Shown: piece after piece, positions 56,664-64,000 of the stretch
Position numbering within the stretch: position 1 is the first letter of the stretch
Layout of the letters: each line of letters opens with the position of its first letter
Source: Mangrovibacterium marinum
GTDB lineage: Bacteria > Bacteroidota > Bacteroidia > Bacteroidales > Prolixibacteraceae
Direction: 5' to 3'
DNA length: 64,000 nucleotides
Assembly (NCBI RefSeq): GCF_003046625.1
Contig: NZ_QAAD01000001.1
Span: 372,001-436,000 of the forward strand
Translations under genes and position numbers: made by a program
Notes under the pieces: model-generated
Told to the model about the DNA's origin: nothing
Seen by the model: only the letters and a program-made list of their open reading frames with translations
Databases searched by the model: none

Positions 56664-57218
56664 TTAGAAGAAAAAAAGCAAAGATGTGTTGTCCAACAGT
56701 TTTTTGCGGAGCCGCTCCTTCGCCCGAAGCAGCTGTGTTTTGACGGTATTTTCCGAAACCTCTTTCAATTCGGCAATCTCGCGGGTCCGCAGGCCGTCGC
56801 GGTATTTCAGCAAAAAAAGCTCCTTCATCTGGTCCGGGAGCAACTCAATTGCCTGCTCCACTTCACGGCTCAAATCCACCTCCTCAAAAAAATCGGGATC
56901 ATCACAATCCAGGCTTGCTTCAATATAGAGAACCTTGTGTTTATCTTCAACCTGCAGATCACGCAGGTAATTCAAACAGCGGTTCCTCACAGCTTGGTAA
57001 AAATAAGCTTTCAGTGAAAATTGAATATTCAACTCAGCGGCCTTCTCCCAAAAATAAAGGAAAAGGGTTTGAACAATGTCCTCGCAAACGGCAGAATCAA
57101 AAACGAAGTTCTCTGCAAAACGGATCAATCCCGGGTAATATTCATAAAATAGAGCTTCGAACACCTTGCGATTGCCTTGCTTTATTTCATTGAAAAGTAT
57201 CCGGTCCTCAATTCTCAT
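56664..57218 (-). CDS. ECF RNA polymerase sigma factor (module 1)
   Basis: A 184-aa sigma factor with region 2 (FEALFYEYYPGLIRFAENFV and the ACxxDIVQxLFLYFW part) and region 4 (RTREIAELKEVSENTVKTQL). It is the first gene of the xylan locus and shares a 248-base divergent upstream region with asnS. It probably drives module 1, and possibly genes elsewhere. Confidence 0.95.
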   Translation of the reverse strand: MRIEDRILFNEIKQGNRKVFEALFYEYYPGLIRFAENFVFDSAVCEDIVQTLFLYFWEKAAELNIQFSLKAYFYQAVRNRCLNYLRDLQVEDKHKVLYIEASLDCDDPDFFEEVDLSREVEQAIELLPDQMKELFLLKYRDGLRTREIAELKEVSENTVKTQLLRAKERLRKKLLDNTSLLFFF

Positions 57219-57407
57219 GAGTCTGCTAAAGTTGTTGGTTGATGGATTAAAGTAAGACAGAAATTAGAAATTAAACAATATCAACACACAACAGAAATTA
57301 GTCTGTCTAAATGTTTGAAGAAGCTCTCTTGAAATACACTCAAGTTAATTGACGGCAAATGATGTAACATTAAAGTCACCGGATTCATGTTTTTCAACAG
57401 AAAAATG

Positions 57408-57415
57408 TACTTTTG
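57408..57415 (+). promoter_or_regulatory. Possible -7 box of the asnS promoter
   Basis: TACTTTTG, an exact TAnnTTTG match, 51 bases before the asnS ATG. The -33 element is not clear. Confidence 0.45.
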
Positions 57416-57466
57416 TTTCTTCTAAATTTTAACAGAATAGGTAACCTGCAAATAAATACGAACAGT

Positions 57467-58903
57467 ATGAAACGACTGAAAATTAAAGAAGTATTGGCTG
57501 GTGGACAAACAGGCCAGCAAGTTTTGGTGAAAGGATGGGTACGAACCAAACGCGGTAGCAAGAATGTCAACTTCATCGCCTTGAATGACGGGTCGACCAT
57601 CAATAATTTGCAGATTGTTGCCGACGTTGAAAAATTTGGCGAAAATTTCCTGAAAGACATCAACACCAGTACTTCGCTGGCTGTTACCGGCGATTTGGTT
57701 GAGTCACAAGGAAGTGGACAGTCGGTTGAGTTGAATGCCACCGAAATTAAAATTTACGGCAAAGCAGATCCGGAGAAATATCCGATTCAGCCCAAAAAGC
57801 ACAGCCTGGAGTTTCTGCGCGAAAATGCTCACCTGCGTTTCCGTACGGCTACATTCAGCGCGATCTTCCGCATTCGCCATGCCATGGCTTTTGCTATTCA
57901 CAACTACTTCAACAGCAAAGGATTTGTTTACCTGCATACACCAATCATTACCGGATCGGATGCAGAAGGTGCCGGACAGATGTTCCGCGTATCAACGCTG
58001 CCGGCGGTAGATCCTCCGATGACCGAAGAAGGCGAAATTGACCACGCACAGGATTTCTTTGGTCGCCCAACCAACCTGACTGTTTCGGGACAGCTGGAAG
58101 GCGAACTGGGAGCAACGGCGCTGGGCGAGATTTACACCTTTGGACCAACATTCCGCGCCGAGAACTCGAACACAACACGCCACCTGGCTGAGTTCTGGAT
58201 GATTGAACCGGAAATGGCTTTCTACGAGTTGAAAGACAACATGGACCTGGCTGAAGAGTTCCTGAAATATCTGATTAAATATGCCTTGGACAACTGCATG
58301 GACGACCTCAAATTTTTGAGCAACCGCCTGCAGCAGGAAGAGAAAAACAAGCCGGCCGATCAGCGCTCCATGGAGCTGATTGAAAAACTCGAATTTGTAT
58401 TGGCGAACGACTTTGTACGTTGTACTTACACCGAAGCCATCGACATCCTGACCAACTCGAAACCTTACAAAAAAGGAAAATTCCAGTTCCCGGTTGAATG
58501 GGGTGTTGACCTGCAAAGCGAACACGAGCGTTACCTGGTTGAGAAGCATTTCAAAAAACCGGTGATCCTGACCGACTACCCCAAAGACATCAAAGCCTTC
58601 TACATGAAGCAAAATGAGGATGGCAAAACGGTAGCAGCCATGGATGTCTTGTTCCCGCAAATTGGCGAGATCATTGGTGGCTCGGAGCGTGAAGCCGACT
58701 ACGACAAACTGGTAAGCCGCATGAATGAAATGGATGTTCCGGTCGAAGAAATGTGGTGGTACCTGGATACCCGCCGCTACGGATCGGTGCCCCACGCTGG
58801 TTTTGGTTTAGGTTTCGAGCGTTTCATCTTGTTTGTTACCGGCATGGGCAATATTCGCGACGTTATTGCTTTCCCTAGAACTCCGAAAAATGCCGAGTTC
58901 TAA
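57467..58903 (+). CDS. asnS: Asparaginyl-tRNA synthetase
   Basis: A 478-aa class IIb synthetase charging tRNA-Asn. An N-terminal OB-fold anticodon-binding domain (about 15-105) is followed by the class II core: motif 2 [19 protein letters not shown] and motif 3 [12 protein letters not shown], with [11 protein letters not shown] at the end. I start at MKRLKIKE (57467); 18 codons upstream in frame lack family character. It has its own terminator. Confidence 0.97.
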   Translation: MKRLKIKEVLAGGQTGQQVLVKGWVRTKRGSKNVNFIALNDGSTINNLQIVADVEKFGENFLKDINTSTSLAVTGDLVESQGSGQSVELNATEIKIYGKADPEKYPIQPKKHSLEFLRENAHLRFRTATFSAIFRIRHAMAFAIHNYFNSKGFVYLHTPIITGSDAEGAGQMFRVSTLPAVDPPMTEEGEIDHAQDFFGRPTNLTVSGQLEGELGATALGEIYTFGPTFRAENSNTTRHLAEFWMIEPEMAFYELKDNMDLAEEFLKYLIKYALDNCMDDLKFLSNRLQQEEKNKPADQRSMELIEKLEFVLANDFVRCTYTEAIDILTNSKPYKKGKFQFPVEWGVDLQSEHERYLVEKHFKKPVILTDYPKDIKAFYMKQNEDGKTVAAMDVLFPQIGEIIGGSEREADYDKLVSRMNEMDVPVEEMWWYLDTRRYGSVPHAGFGLGFERFILFVTGMGNIRDVIAFPRTPKNAEF

Positions 58904-58942
58904 TCCTACTGTTAAAAACAAGTATACATTCCTATTTTCAAG

Positions 58943-58976
58943 CTCCCGGAGACCTTACCTCCGGGAGTTTTTTTTT
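58943..58976 (+). terminator. Intrinsic terminator of asnS
   Basis: CTCCCGGAG (58943-58951) pairs perfectly with CTCCGGGAG (58959-58967), followed by nine T residues. Confidence 0.92.
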
Positions 58977-59180
58977 GGTGATAAGCACACCCTTTACGTC
59001 CGTCTAAAAGCAGCTGAATGCTTTTCCACCAGTCGGTTACCAACAATCGTTCGTTCATAAAAATTGGCAAAAAAGCCACGCATCGCTCAATTTCCGACTA
59101 TCTTTACCGGGTCTCTTTCGAGGACTTTTGCTTCCGGCAATCTTTCGTCAACTCAAAACCACAAAAGCGCTTACAAACCC

Positions 59181-60650
59181 ATGACGGCTTTGAAACATTC
59201 ACCCCGATATCTGCTTTTGCTGCTCCTTCTGGTTTCAAGCGCAGGTTTGGCCCGGGCGCAGTCAAACATTCTTTTTTACCATTCTGACGGGTTTTACAAT
59301 GCAGCCGACTATAACCCGGCCAAACTCACGGAGCAGAAGGAATTCACAGTCAACATCTTCCCCTTGTCGGGCATGGGGTTTAGCTACAATAATTACGATG
59401 CCGTTGACAAAATCCGAAAAATTCTTTTTAACGAAGAAATCAATGACAAATCGAAAGAGATCTTTCGCAGTCTGATCAAAAAAGACCTGTCATACAACTA
59501 TCTGGATATAAACCTCTTCAATATCGGAATTAACGGTGCGTATGGCGCCCTGAATTTCCAGGTTAAGGAAAAGGCATACGTGCTGATGCGCTACGGGGGT
59601 TCCTTTTCGCGCTTTTTAATGGACACCTTAAGCACCGAGACAGTTCGCTTAAACGAACTTCAGCATTTTCCAACCGAAGCCATGCACTTCAGGGAATACT
59701 CGCTGGGCTATGCCAACGAACTTGTGCCAAAGATATTGACAGTAGGTGCCCGTCTAAAACTGTACTACGGAAAATCGTTTACGACCTCGGATGTCAGCGG
59801 CCGGATGATTGAAAAAGAGGGCGCCTTTTATGCCAAATCGAGCGGCAGTATCATACTTTCAGCTCCGGCGAGCGACAATGGAACCGACACCATACCACCG
59901 AGCAAAATCAATCTGATGGATGGCAAGTCGGTAAGCGATTATGTGTTCAACACCGGCAATAAGGGACTGGGGATAGACCTGGGAATGAGCTGGAAGATAA
60001 ACCCGCAACTAACTTTTACTGTCAGTGTTCTGGATCTGGGCAAAATAAGCTGGAAGAAATACCTCTACAAGCTCGACTTTGACGAAGGTCTTTACGAGAT
60101 CGAAAATATCCGTTACAACCCTCAAACCGAGCAGTTGGAAAAAGAAACCGACGAAGTAGATCTGATTGACAACATCTCGAGCCTGTACGAAATTACCGAC
60201 AGCCCCGAAACCTATACAACCCGGCTGCCAACAACCTGTTATGCCGGCCTAAATTACCAGGTTCACAGCCAGCTGAGCATCGGTATTGTTAACCGCTACA
60301 TCTACGAAAAAAAGATGGGGCACAACAGCTTTTCGGCATTAGCAAACTACAGGGCCAGCGAGCGATTAACGATCGTGGGCGGCCTGGGCGTTTACGGAAC
60401 ATCCTTAAAAAACCTTCCCGTTGGGCTGCTCTACAGCTGGCGGGCGGCGCAGTTTCATCTGGGCACCGACAACCTGCTGTCGCCCTTTGTACCCAAATTT
60501 TCGGACTACTGCAGCTTCACCTTCGGTGTCGATCTCAACTTATTTGGCCCCAAAGTACGTTATAAACAAGTGGATTATCTTCCCTTTTTCAAGCTGAAAA
60601 GAATTAAACGAAAGCGCAGCAATGGCCTCATCTTCCGCAATCCGTACTAA
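59181..60650 (+). CDS. DUF5723-type outer-membrane beta-barrel protein
   Basis: A 489-aa protein from MTALKHSPRY (59181), which places the signal peptide (about 1-26, ending ARAQ) at the N-terminus; the frame is open further upstream without signal character. The mature part has alternating beta strands, many aromatic residues, and segments (YSLGYANEL, LTIVGGLGVYGTS) like the DUF5723/PorV-like outer-membrane proteins of Bacteroidota. The function is unknown. It is preceded by the asnS terminator. Confidence 0.8.
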   Translation: MTALKHSPRYLLLLLLLVSSAGLARAQSNILFYHSDGFYNAADYNPAKLTEQKEFTVNIFPLSGMGFSYNNYDAVDKIRKILFNEEINDKSKEIFRSLIKKDLSYNYLDINLFNIGINGAYGALNFQVKEKAYVLMRYGGSFSRFLMDTLSTETVRLNELQHFPTEAMHFREYSLGYANELVPKILTVGARLKLYYGKSFTTSDVSGRMIEKEGAFYAKSSGSIILSAPASDNGTDTIPPSKINLMDGKSVSDYVFNTGNKGLGIDLGMSWKINPQLTFTVSVLDLGKISWKKYLYKLDFDEGLYEIENIRYNPQTEQLEKETDEVDLIDNISSLYEITDSPETYTTRLPTTCYAGLNYQVHSQLSIGIVNRYIYEKKMGHNSFSALANYRASERLTIVGGLGVYGTSLKNLPVGLLYSWRAAQFHLGTDNLLSPFVPKFSDYCSFTFGVDLNLFGPKVRYKQVDYLPFFKLKRIKRKRSNGLIFRNPY

Positions 60651-60746
60651 GCACAGGCAGCAAGGCTGATGGTGGCTAATTTTAAATGAGAAGCCGCAAT
60701 CGGCCGCTTTTTGAGCTTATCGCTCTCAATAACGCGTAAAAGTTTC

Positions 60747-60754
60747 TATTTTTG
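60747..60754 (+). promoter_or_regulatory. Possible -7 box of the rpoN promoter
   Basis: TATTTTTG, an exact TAnnTTTG match, 97 bases before the rpoN ATG. A -33 TTTG is not evident. Confidence 0.4.
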
Positions 60755-60851
60755 GGAAAGTATACTGCTGCAAAAAGCAGGAGTCGGCAGATGAGTGCAA
60801 AATTGTTCATCGGCCCCGAACATATTTAAGTTCCAAATACGTAATAACGGT

Positions 60852-62306
60852 ATGCCATCTCAGAAACTTAGTTTACAACAACGATTGCTGCAAAAGTTAT
60901 CACCGCAACAAATTCAGGTGATTAAACTTTTGGAGATTCCTACCGTGCAGTTGGAGCAACGCATCAAAAAAGAGCTCGAGGAAAACCCGGTACTGGAAAT
61001 GCAGAACGACCTGCCCGACGAGGAGGGGAATATGCAGGAAGAGGAAAATCCGAACGACCGCGACAACGAAGAATTCTCGCTGGAAGATTATATGGATGAA
61101 GACGATATTCCGGAGTATAAGCTGGCAGCCAACAACTATTCGAAAGACGACAAACAGATAGATATTCCGTTCTCGGCCGGAACCAGTTTCCACGAGTCCA
61201 TGCACGAACAACTGGGCTTGGCTGATCTGGATGAAGAAAAGCGCAAACTGGCAGAATACATCATCGGCAACATTGACGACGATGGCTATCTGCGACGCGA
61301 CCTGCTTTCGATCAGCGATGATCTGGCCTTCAACATGAACATGAATGTCACCGAGGAAGAGCTGGCCGAATTGCTGGAGGTTATTCAGGAATTTGACCCT
61401 GCCGGTGTGGGTGCCCGCGATCTGCAGGAATGTTTGTTGCTTCAAATTCAACGAAAAAGAGCAACTCCGGCAGCCATGCTTGCCGAAAAAATCCTGGCCC
61501 ACAATTTCGACGAGTTTACCAAAAAGCATTACGATAAGATTCTGCGCAAATACGAGGTGACCGAAGATGAGCTGAAAGATGCCCTGAACGAAATTCTCAA
61601 GCTCAACCCCAAACCGGGAGGCTCGTACAGCAATCCGCTCAATAAATCGAATCAGGTAATTGTCCCCGATTTTTTGCTCGACAATCTGGATGGCGAGTTG
61701 CAACTTTCGCTCAACCAGCGTAATGTACCCGATTTACGGATGAACAGCCATTATATGGAAATGCTGAAAGCTTACAGCCAGAATCGCAAAAACATCTCAC
61801 GCGACCAAAAAGATGCGATGCTATTTGTCAAGCAAAAGCTCGATTCGGCCAAATGGTTTATCGATGCCATTCGCCAGCGCCACCAAACCTTGCTGGTAAC
61901 CATGTCGGAAATCATCGACTTTCAGAAAGAATACTTTCAGGAAGGGGATGAAACGAAGCTTAAACCCATGATATTGAAAGACATTGCCGATCGTACAGGG
62001 CTCGACATTTCGACCATTTCGCGGGTGTCAAACAGCAAGTACATTCAAACGCACTTCGGCATCTTTCCGTTGAAATATTTCTTTTCGGAAGGCATGCAAA
62101 AAGATACCGGCGAGGAAGTTTCGACCCGTGAAATCAAAAAAATCCTGGAGGAATGTATCTCCAACGAAGATAAACGCAAGCCATTGACCGACGACAAACT
62201 GGCTCAGATTTTAAAAGAAAAATCGTACCCCATTGCCCGGCGCACGGTGGCCAAATACCGCGAACAACTGGGCATACCGGTAGCACGAATGCGTAAAGAA
62301 CTATAA
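60852..62306 (+). CDS. rpoN: RNA polymerase sigma-54 factor
   Basis: A 484-aa sigma factor needing an AAA+ activator. The N-terminal Gln/Leu-rich region I (LSLQQRLLQKLSPQQIQVIKL), the acidic region II (about 50-95), the core-binding region, the helix-turn-helix (DRTGLDISTISRVSNSKYIQT) and the RpoN box ARRTVAKYRE near the C-terminus are all present. I start at MPSQKLSLQ (60852). No sigma-54 activator is in the window. Fourteen bases separate it from the next gene. Confidence 0.97.
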   Translation: MPSQKLSLQQRLLQKLSPQQIQVIKLLEIPTVQLEQRIKKELEENPVLEMQNDLPDEEGNMQEEENPNDRDNEEFSLEDYMDEDDIPEYKLAANNYSKDDKQIDIPFSAGTSFHESMHEQLGLADLDEEKRKLAEYIIGNIDDDGYLRRDLLSISDDLAFNMNMNVTEEELAELLEVIQEFDPAGVGARDLQECLLLQIQRKRATPAAMLAEKILAHNFDEFTKKHYDKILRKYEVTEDELKDALNEILKLNPKPGGSYSNPLNKSNQVIVPDFLLDNLDGELQLSLNQRNVPDLRMNSHYMEMLKAYSQNRKNISRDQKDAMLFVKQKLDSAKWFIDAIRQRHQTLLVTMSEIIDFQKEYFQEGDETKLKPMILKDIADRTGLDISTISRVSNSKYIQTHFGIFPLKYFFSEGMQKDTGEEVSTREIKKILEECISNEDKRKPLTDDKLAQILKEKSYPIARRTVAKYREQLGIPVARMRKEL

Positions 62307-62320
62307 CACCCCTCAAGTCT

Positions 62321-62926
62321 ATGATTAAAAATGTGGCCAAAGCTTTATCCTATGTGTTTCATCCGCTGCTGATCCCAACACTGGGATTTTTGCTTTTAAT
62401 GAACAGTAGCTTTTACTTTACGCTCATCTCGTTTGAAGCCAAAAAATTTATCCTACTGATTGTGCTGATGAGCACCCTGGTTCTGCCATTAATCAGCATT
62501 GGCCTGATGATGCTTACCACGCGCTTCAAGCTAAACCTCGACAAAGCTTCCGACCGCATTATTCCGATGCTGAATACGGCCATTTTCTATTACCTGGGCT
62601 TTTATTTTTTGGGCAAGCTCCCCATTTTCCCCATCTACAAACTCATGCTCATATCCAGTGTGCTAACCATTGCCATACTGTTGCTCATCACCATACGCTG
62701 GAAAATAAGCGCACACATGGCGGCCATTGGGGGCCTAATTGGCATTTTTCTGGCTCTGTCGTTGCGACTCAACTTCAACGGTTCGTTATTGTTAAGCGTC
62801 CTGCTTCTGGTTGCCGGCCTGGTGGGTACATCGCGTATCCTGCTGCAAAAACACAGCCCGCAACAGGTGTACGCCGGTTTCGTCATCGGCTTGCTGGTAA
62901 ACTCGCTGGTAATCCTGTTGGTGTAG
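62321..62926 (+). CDS. PAP2-related membrane protein
   Basis: A 201-aa protein with six hydrophobic segments. The C-terminal part, KISAHMAAIGGLIG and GTSRILLQKHSPQQVYAGFVIG, preserves the order of the PAP2 phosphatase motifs (S-x-H then S-R-...-H...G), but the first motif with Lys and Arg is not clear. It could be a lipid phosphatase or an inactive relative. It is likely co-transcribed with rpoN. Confidence 0.75.
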   Translation: MIKNVAKALSYVFHPLLIPTLGFLLLMNSSFYFTLISFEAKKFILLIVLMSTLVLPLISIGLMMLTTRFKLNLDKASDRIIPMLNTAIFYYLGFYFLGKLPIFPIYKLMLISSVLTIAILLLITIRWKISAHMAAIGGLIGIFLALSLRLNFNGSLLLSVLLLVAGLVGTSRILLQKHSPQQVYAGFVIGLLVNSLVILLV

Positions 62927-63075
62927 ATATAAAACGTTTGACATTTCAATGCAATTTTCAAATCAAACCACCACAATATTCATTAATCGTACGATCCCCA
63001 AAACGACCATTATTCATCTGATATACAATGCGTAGTACTAACTACCAGCATTCCTCTATTCTCGGACTATTTAGT

Positions 63076-64000
63076 TTATATCCGCTTATTTTTGATCAAT
63101 ATTCTAAAGTACGGGCATTTCCCATTTATTGATAAATCTCTTTCGTCATTCCCTTTCCGGAATTTAACGATCTCAAATTGGTCAGGGTTAAATTTATGCA
63201 GAAATGTTATTGGCACCCCCATATATCCCTTAAAGTCTGATGGTATGTCTTGTGTTCTATTAATGTTAATTCCATCATAGTTGTCATATTTGGGATATTC
63301 ATCTTCGTGCCCAAAATATTTTTTTGTGAGCACTATATCTTCGTGTCGCTTTGATGTGTCCAAATTGGTTAACCATAAACAATTATTTGGAGAAACTATT
63401 CTATCCCCGGAACTATCAACACGAGCCTCTGTCCCATATAATTCATAGTGATCAGGTACAATAAAACCAGAAATTCCTCTACCTAGGTTTATCCCTAACC
63501 ACGCCTTGTTTTCTTTAATTAGCTTGAAAATCTCTTTATAAGTTATTGCGTTAATATTGCCAATTATCAAAAACTTTTTATTATATTTAACTAACTGAGC
63601 TACATACTCTCTGAATAATGAAAATGGAGGATTAGTGACAACAATATCGGACTGCTTTAATAGTTCAATACTCTCCGAACTACGAAAATCGCCATCCCCA
63701 TTAAAGGAAACAATGTCAGTTGACCCTGGCTCGTTCTTTTCCCCCTCTGCTCCTGTATATTCGAAGAAAAAACCATTTTTATCTTCTTCTGGATTAAATA
63801 AATCTCTTACTTGTTCTCTATAACAAGCTGCTATTAATTTTTTAAGACCTAATTTTTTAAAGTTTGAAGCAAAATACTTAAAAAAGTTACTAATTCGGGG
63901 GTCATCGCAATTGCAATAAACTATTTTATTGTAGAAATGACTTTTATAATGTTGTAGTTCACTTTCTATATCTGAAAGCTGTGTATAAAACTCGTCACTT
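63076..64000 (-). CDS. EcoRI-type adenine-specific DNA methyltransferase (5' end outside window)
   Basis: The minus-strand frame stays open from base 64000 to the stop at 63076, 308 codons, so the N-terminus is outside. The catalytic adenine-methyltransferase motif NPPF lies in DIVVTNPPFSLFREYV. The first visible residues (DEFYTQLSDIESEL, VYCNCDDPR) and IIGNINAITYKEIF fit the EcoRI methylase family. It would methylate adenine in a short DNA site. Composition is markedly AT-richer than the neighbours, suggesting acquisition. Whether a restriction enzyme accompanies it cannot be seen. Confidence 0.88.
   Translation of the reverse strand, partial: SDEFYTQLSDIESELQHYKSHFYNKIVYCNCDDPRISNFFKYFASNFKKLGLKKLIAACYREQVRDLFNPEEDKNGFFFEYTGAEGEKNEPGSTDIVSFNGDGDFRSSESIELLKQSDIVVTNPPFSLFREYVAQLVKYNKKFLIIGNINAITYKEIFKLIKENKAWLGINLGRGISGFIVPDHYELYGTEARVDSSGDRIVSPNNCLWLTNLDTSKRHEDIVLTKKYFGHEDEYPKYDNYDGININRTQDIPSDFKGYMGVPITFLHKFNPDQFEIVKFRKGNDERDLSINGKCPYFRILIKNKRI

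Overview
The window comes from a Bacteroidota chromosome, most plausibly a Marinilabiliales/Prolixibacteraceae-type plant-polysaccharide degrader; the genus cannot be fixed from sequence alone. The evidence is two SusC/SusD pairs, FecR/ECF-sigma pairs, TAnnTTTG-type -7 promoter boxes, few Shine-Dalgarno sequences, a long eukaryote-like IleS, and the Bacteroidota-style ileS-dksA-lspA cluster.

Left part (1-23 kb) is mostly housekeeping. It holds a LytTR response regulator cut by the window edge, an unexplained GC-rich block, and a small transcription unit made of three 98-bp tandem tRNA-like repeats plus one intact CAT-anticodon tRNA. The lspA-dksA-ileS cluster follows, then a possible terminator-ended ncRNA, comF, a sirtuin, two small proteins, ilvE, a DUF2797 protein, a HAD hydrolase, an Nramp-related transporter with altered metal motifs, a GH2 beta-mannosidase lipoprotein, a Bcr/CflA-type exporter and a cyoABCD quinol oxidase operon.

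Middle part (23.2-57.2 kb) is one 34-kb, single-strand (minus) xylan utilisation locus. Read in the direction of transcription, module 1 is ECF sigma, FecR anti-sigma, SusC, SusD, a surface glycan-binding lipoprotein, and a GH10 xylanase interrupted by two carbohydrate-binding modules, ended by a terminator. Module 2 is a second ECF sigma, FecR, SusC and SusD, an intergenic hairpin, then GH2, GH67, a zinc alcohol dehydrogenase, GH43, GH115, an SGNH/sialate-O-acetylesterase-type esterase, a GPH symporter, a GH10 lipoprotein and a second GH43. The likely logic is that surface GH10 and the SusCD/SGBP systems cut and import (glucurono)xylan fragments, GH115/GH67/esterase/GH2 strip side groups, GH10/GH43 release xylose and short oligomers, and the symporter moves the product inward. 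Both FecR-SusC gaps contain, on the opposite strand, a TAnnTTTG box overlapping the susC start codon and an intrinsic terminator overlapping the fecR stop codon: the layout expected of DonS-like antisense sRNAs that repress polysaccharide loci.

Right part (57.4-64 kb) is on the plus strand: asnS, a DUF5723 outer-membrane-type protein, rpoN (sigma-54) and a PAP2-related membrane protein. On the minus strand at the edge is an AT-rich, probably acquired, EcoRI-type adenine methyltransferase cut by the window end.
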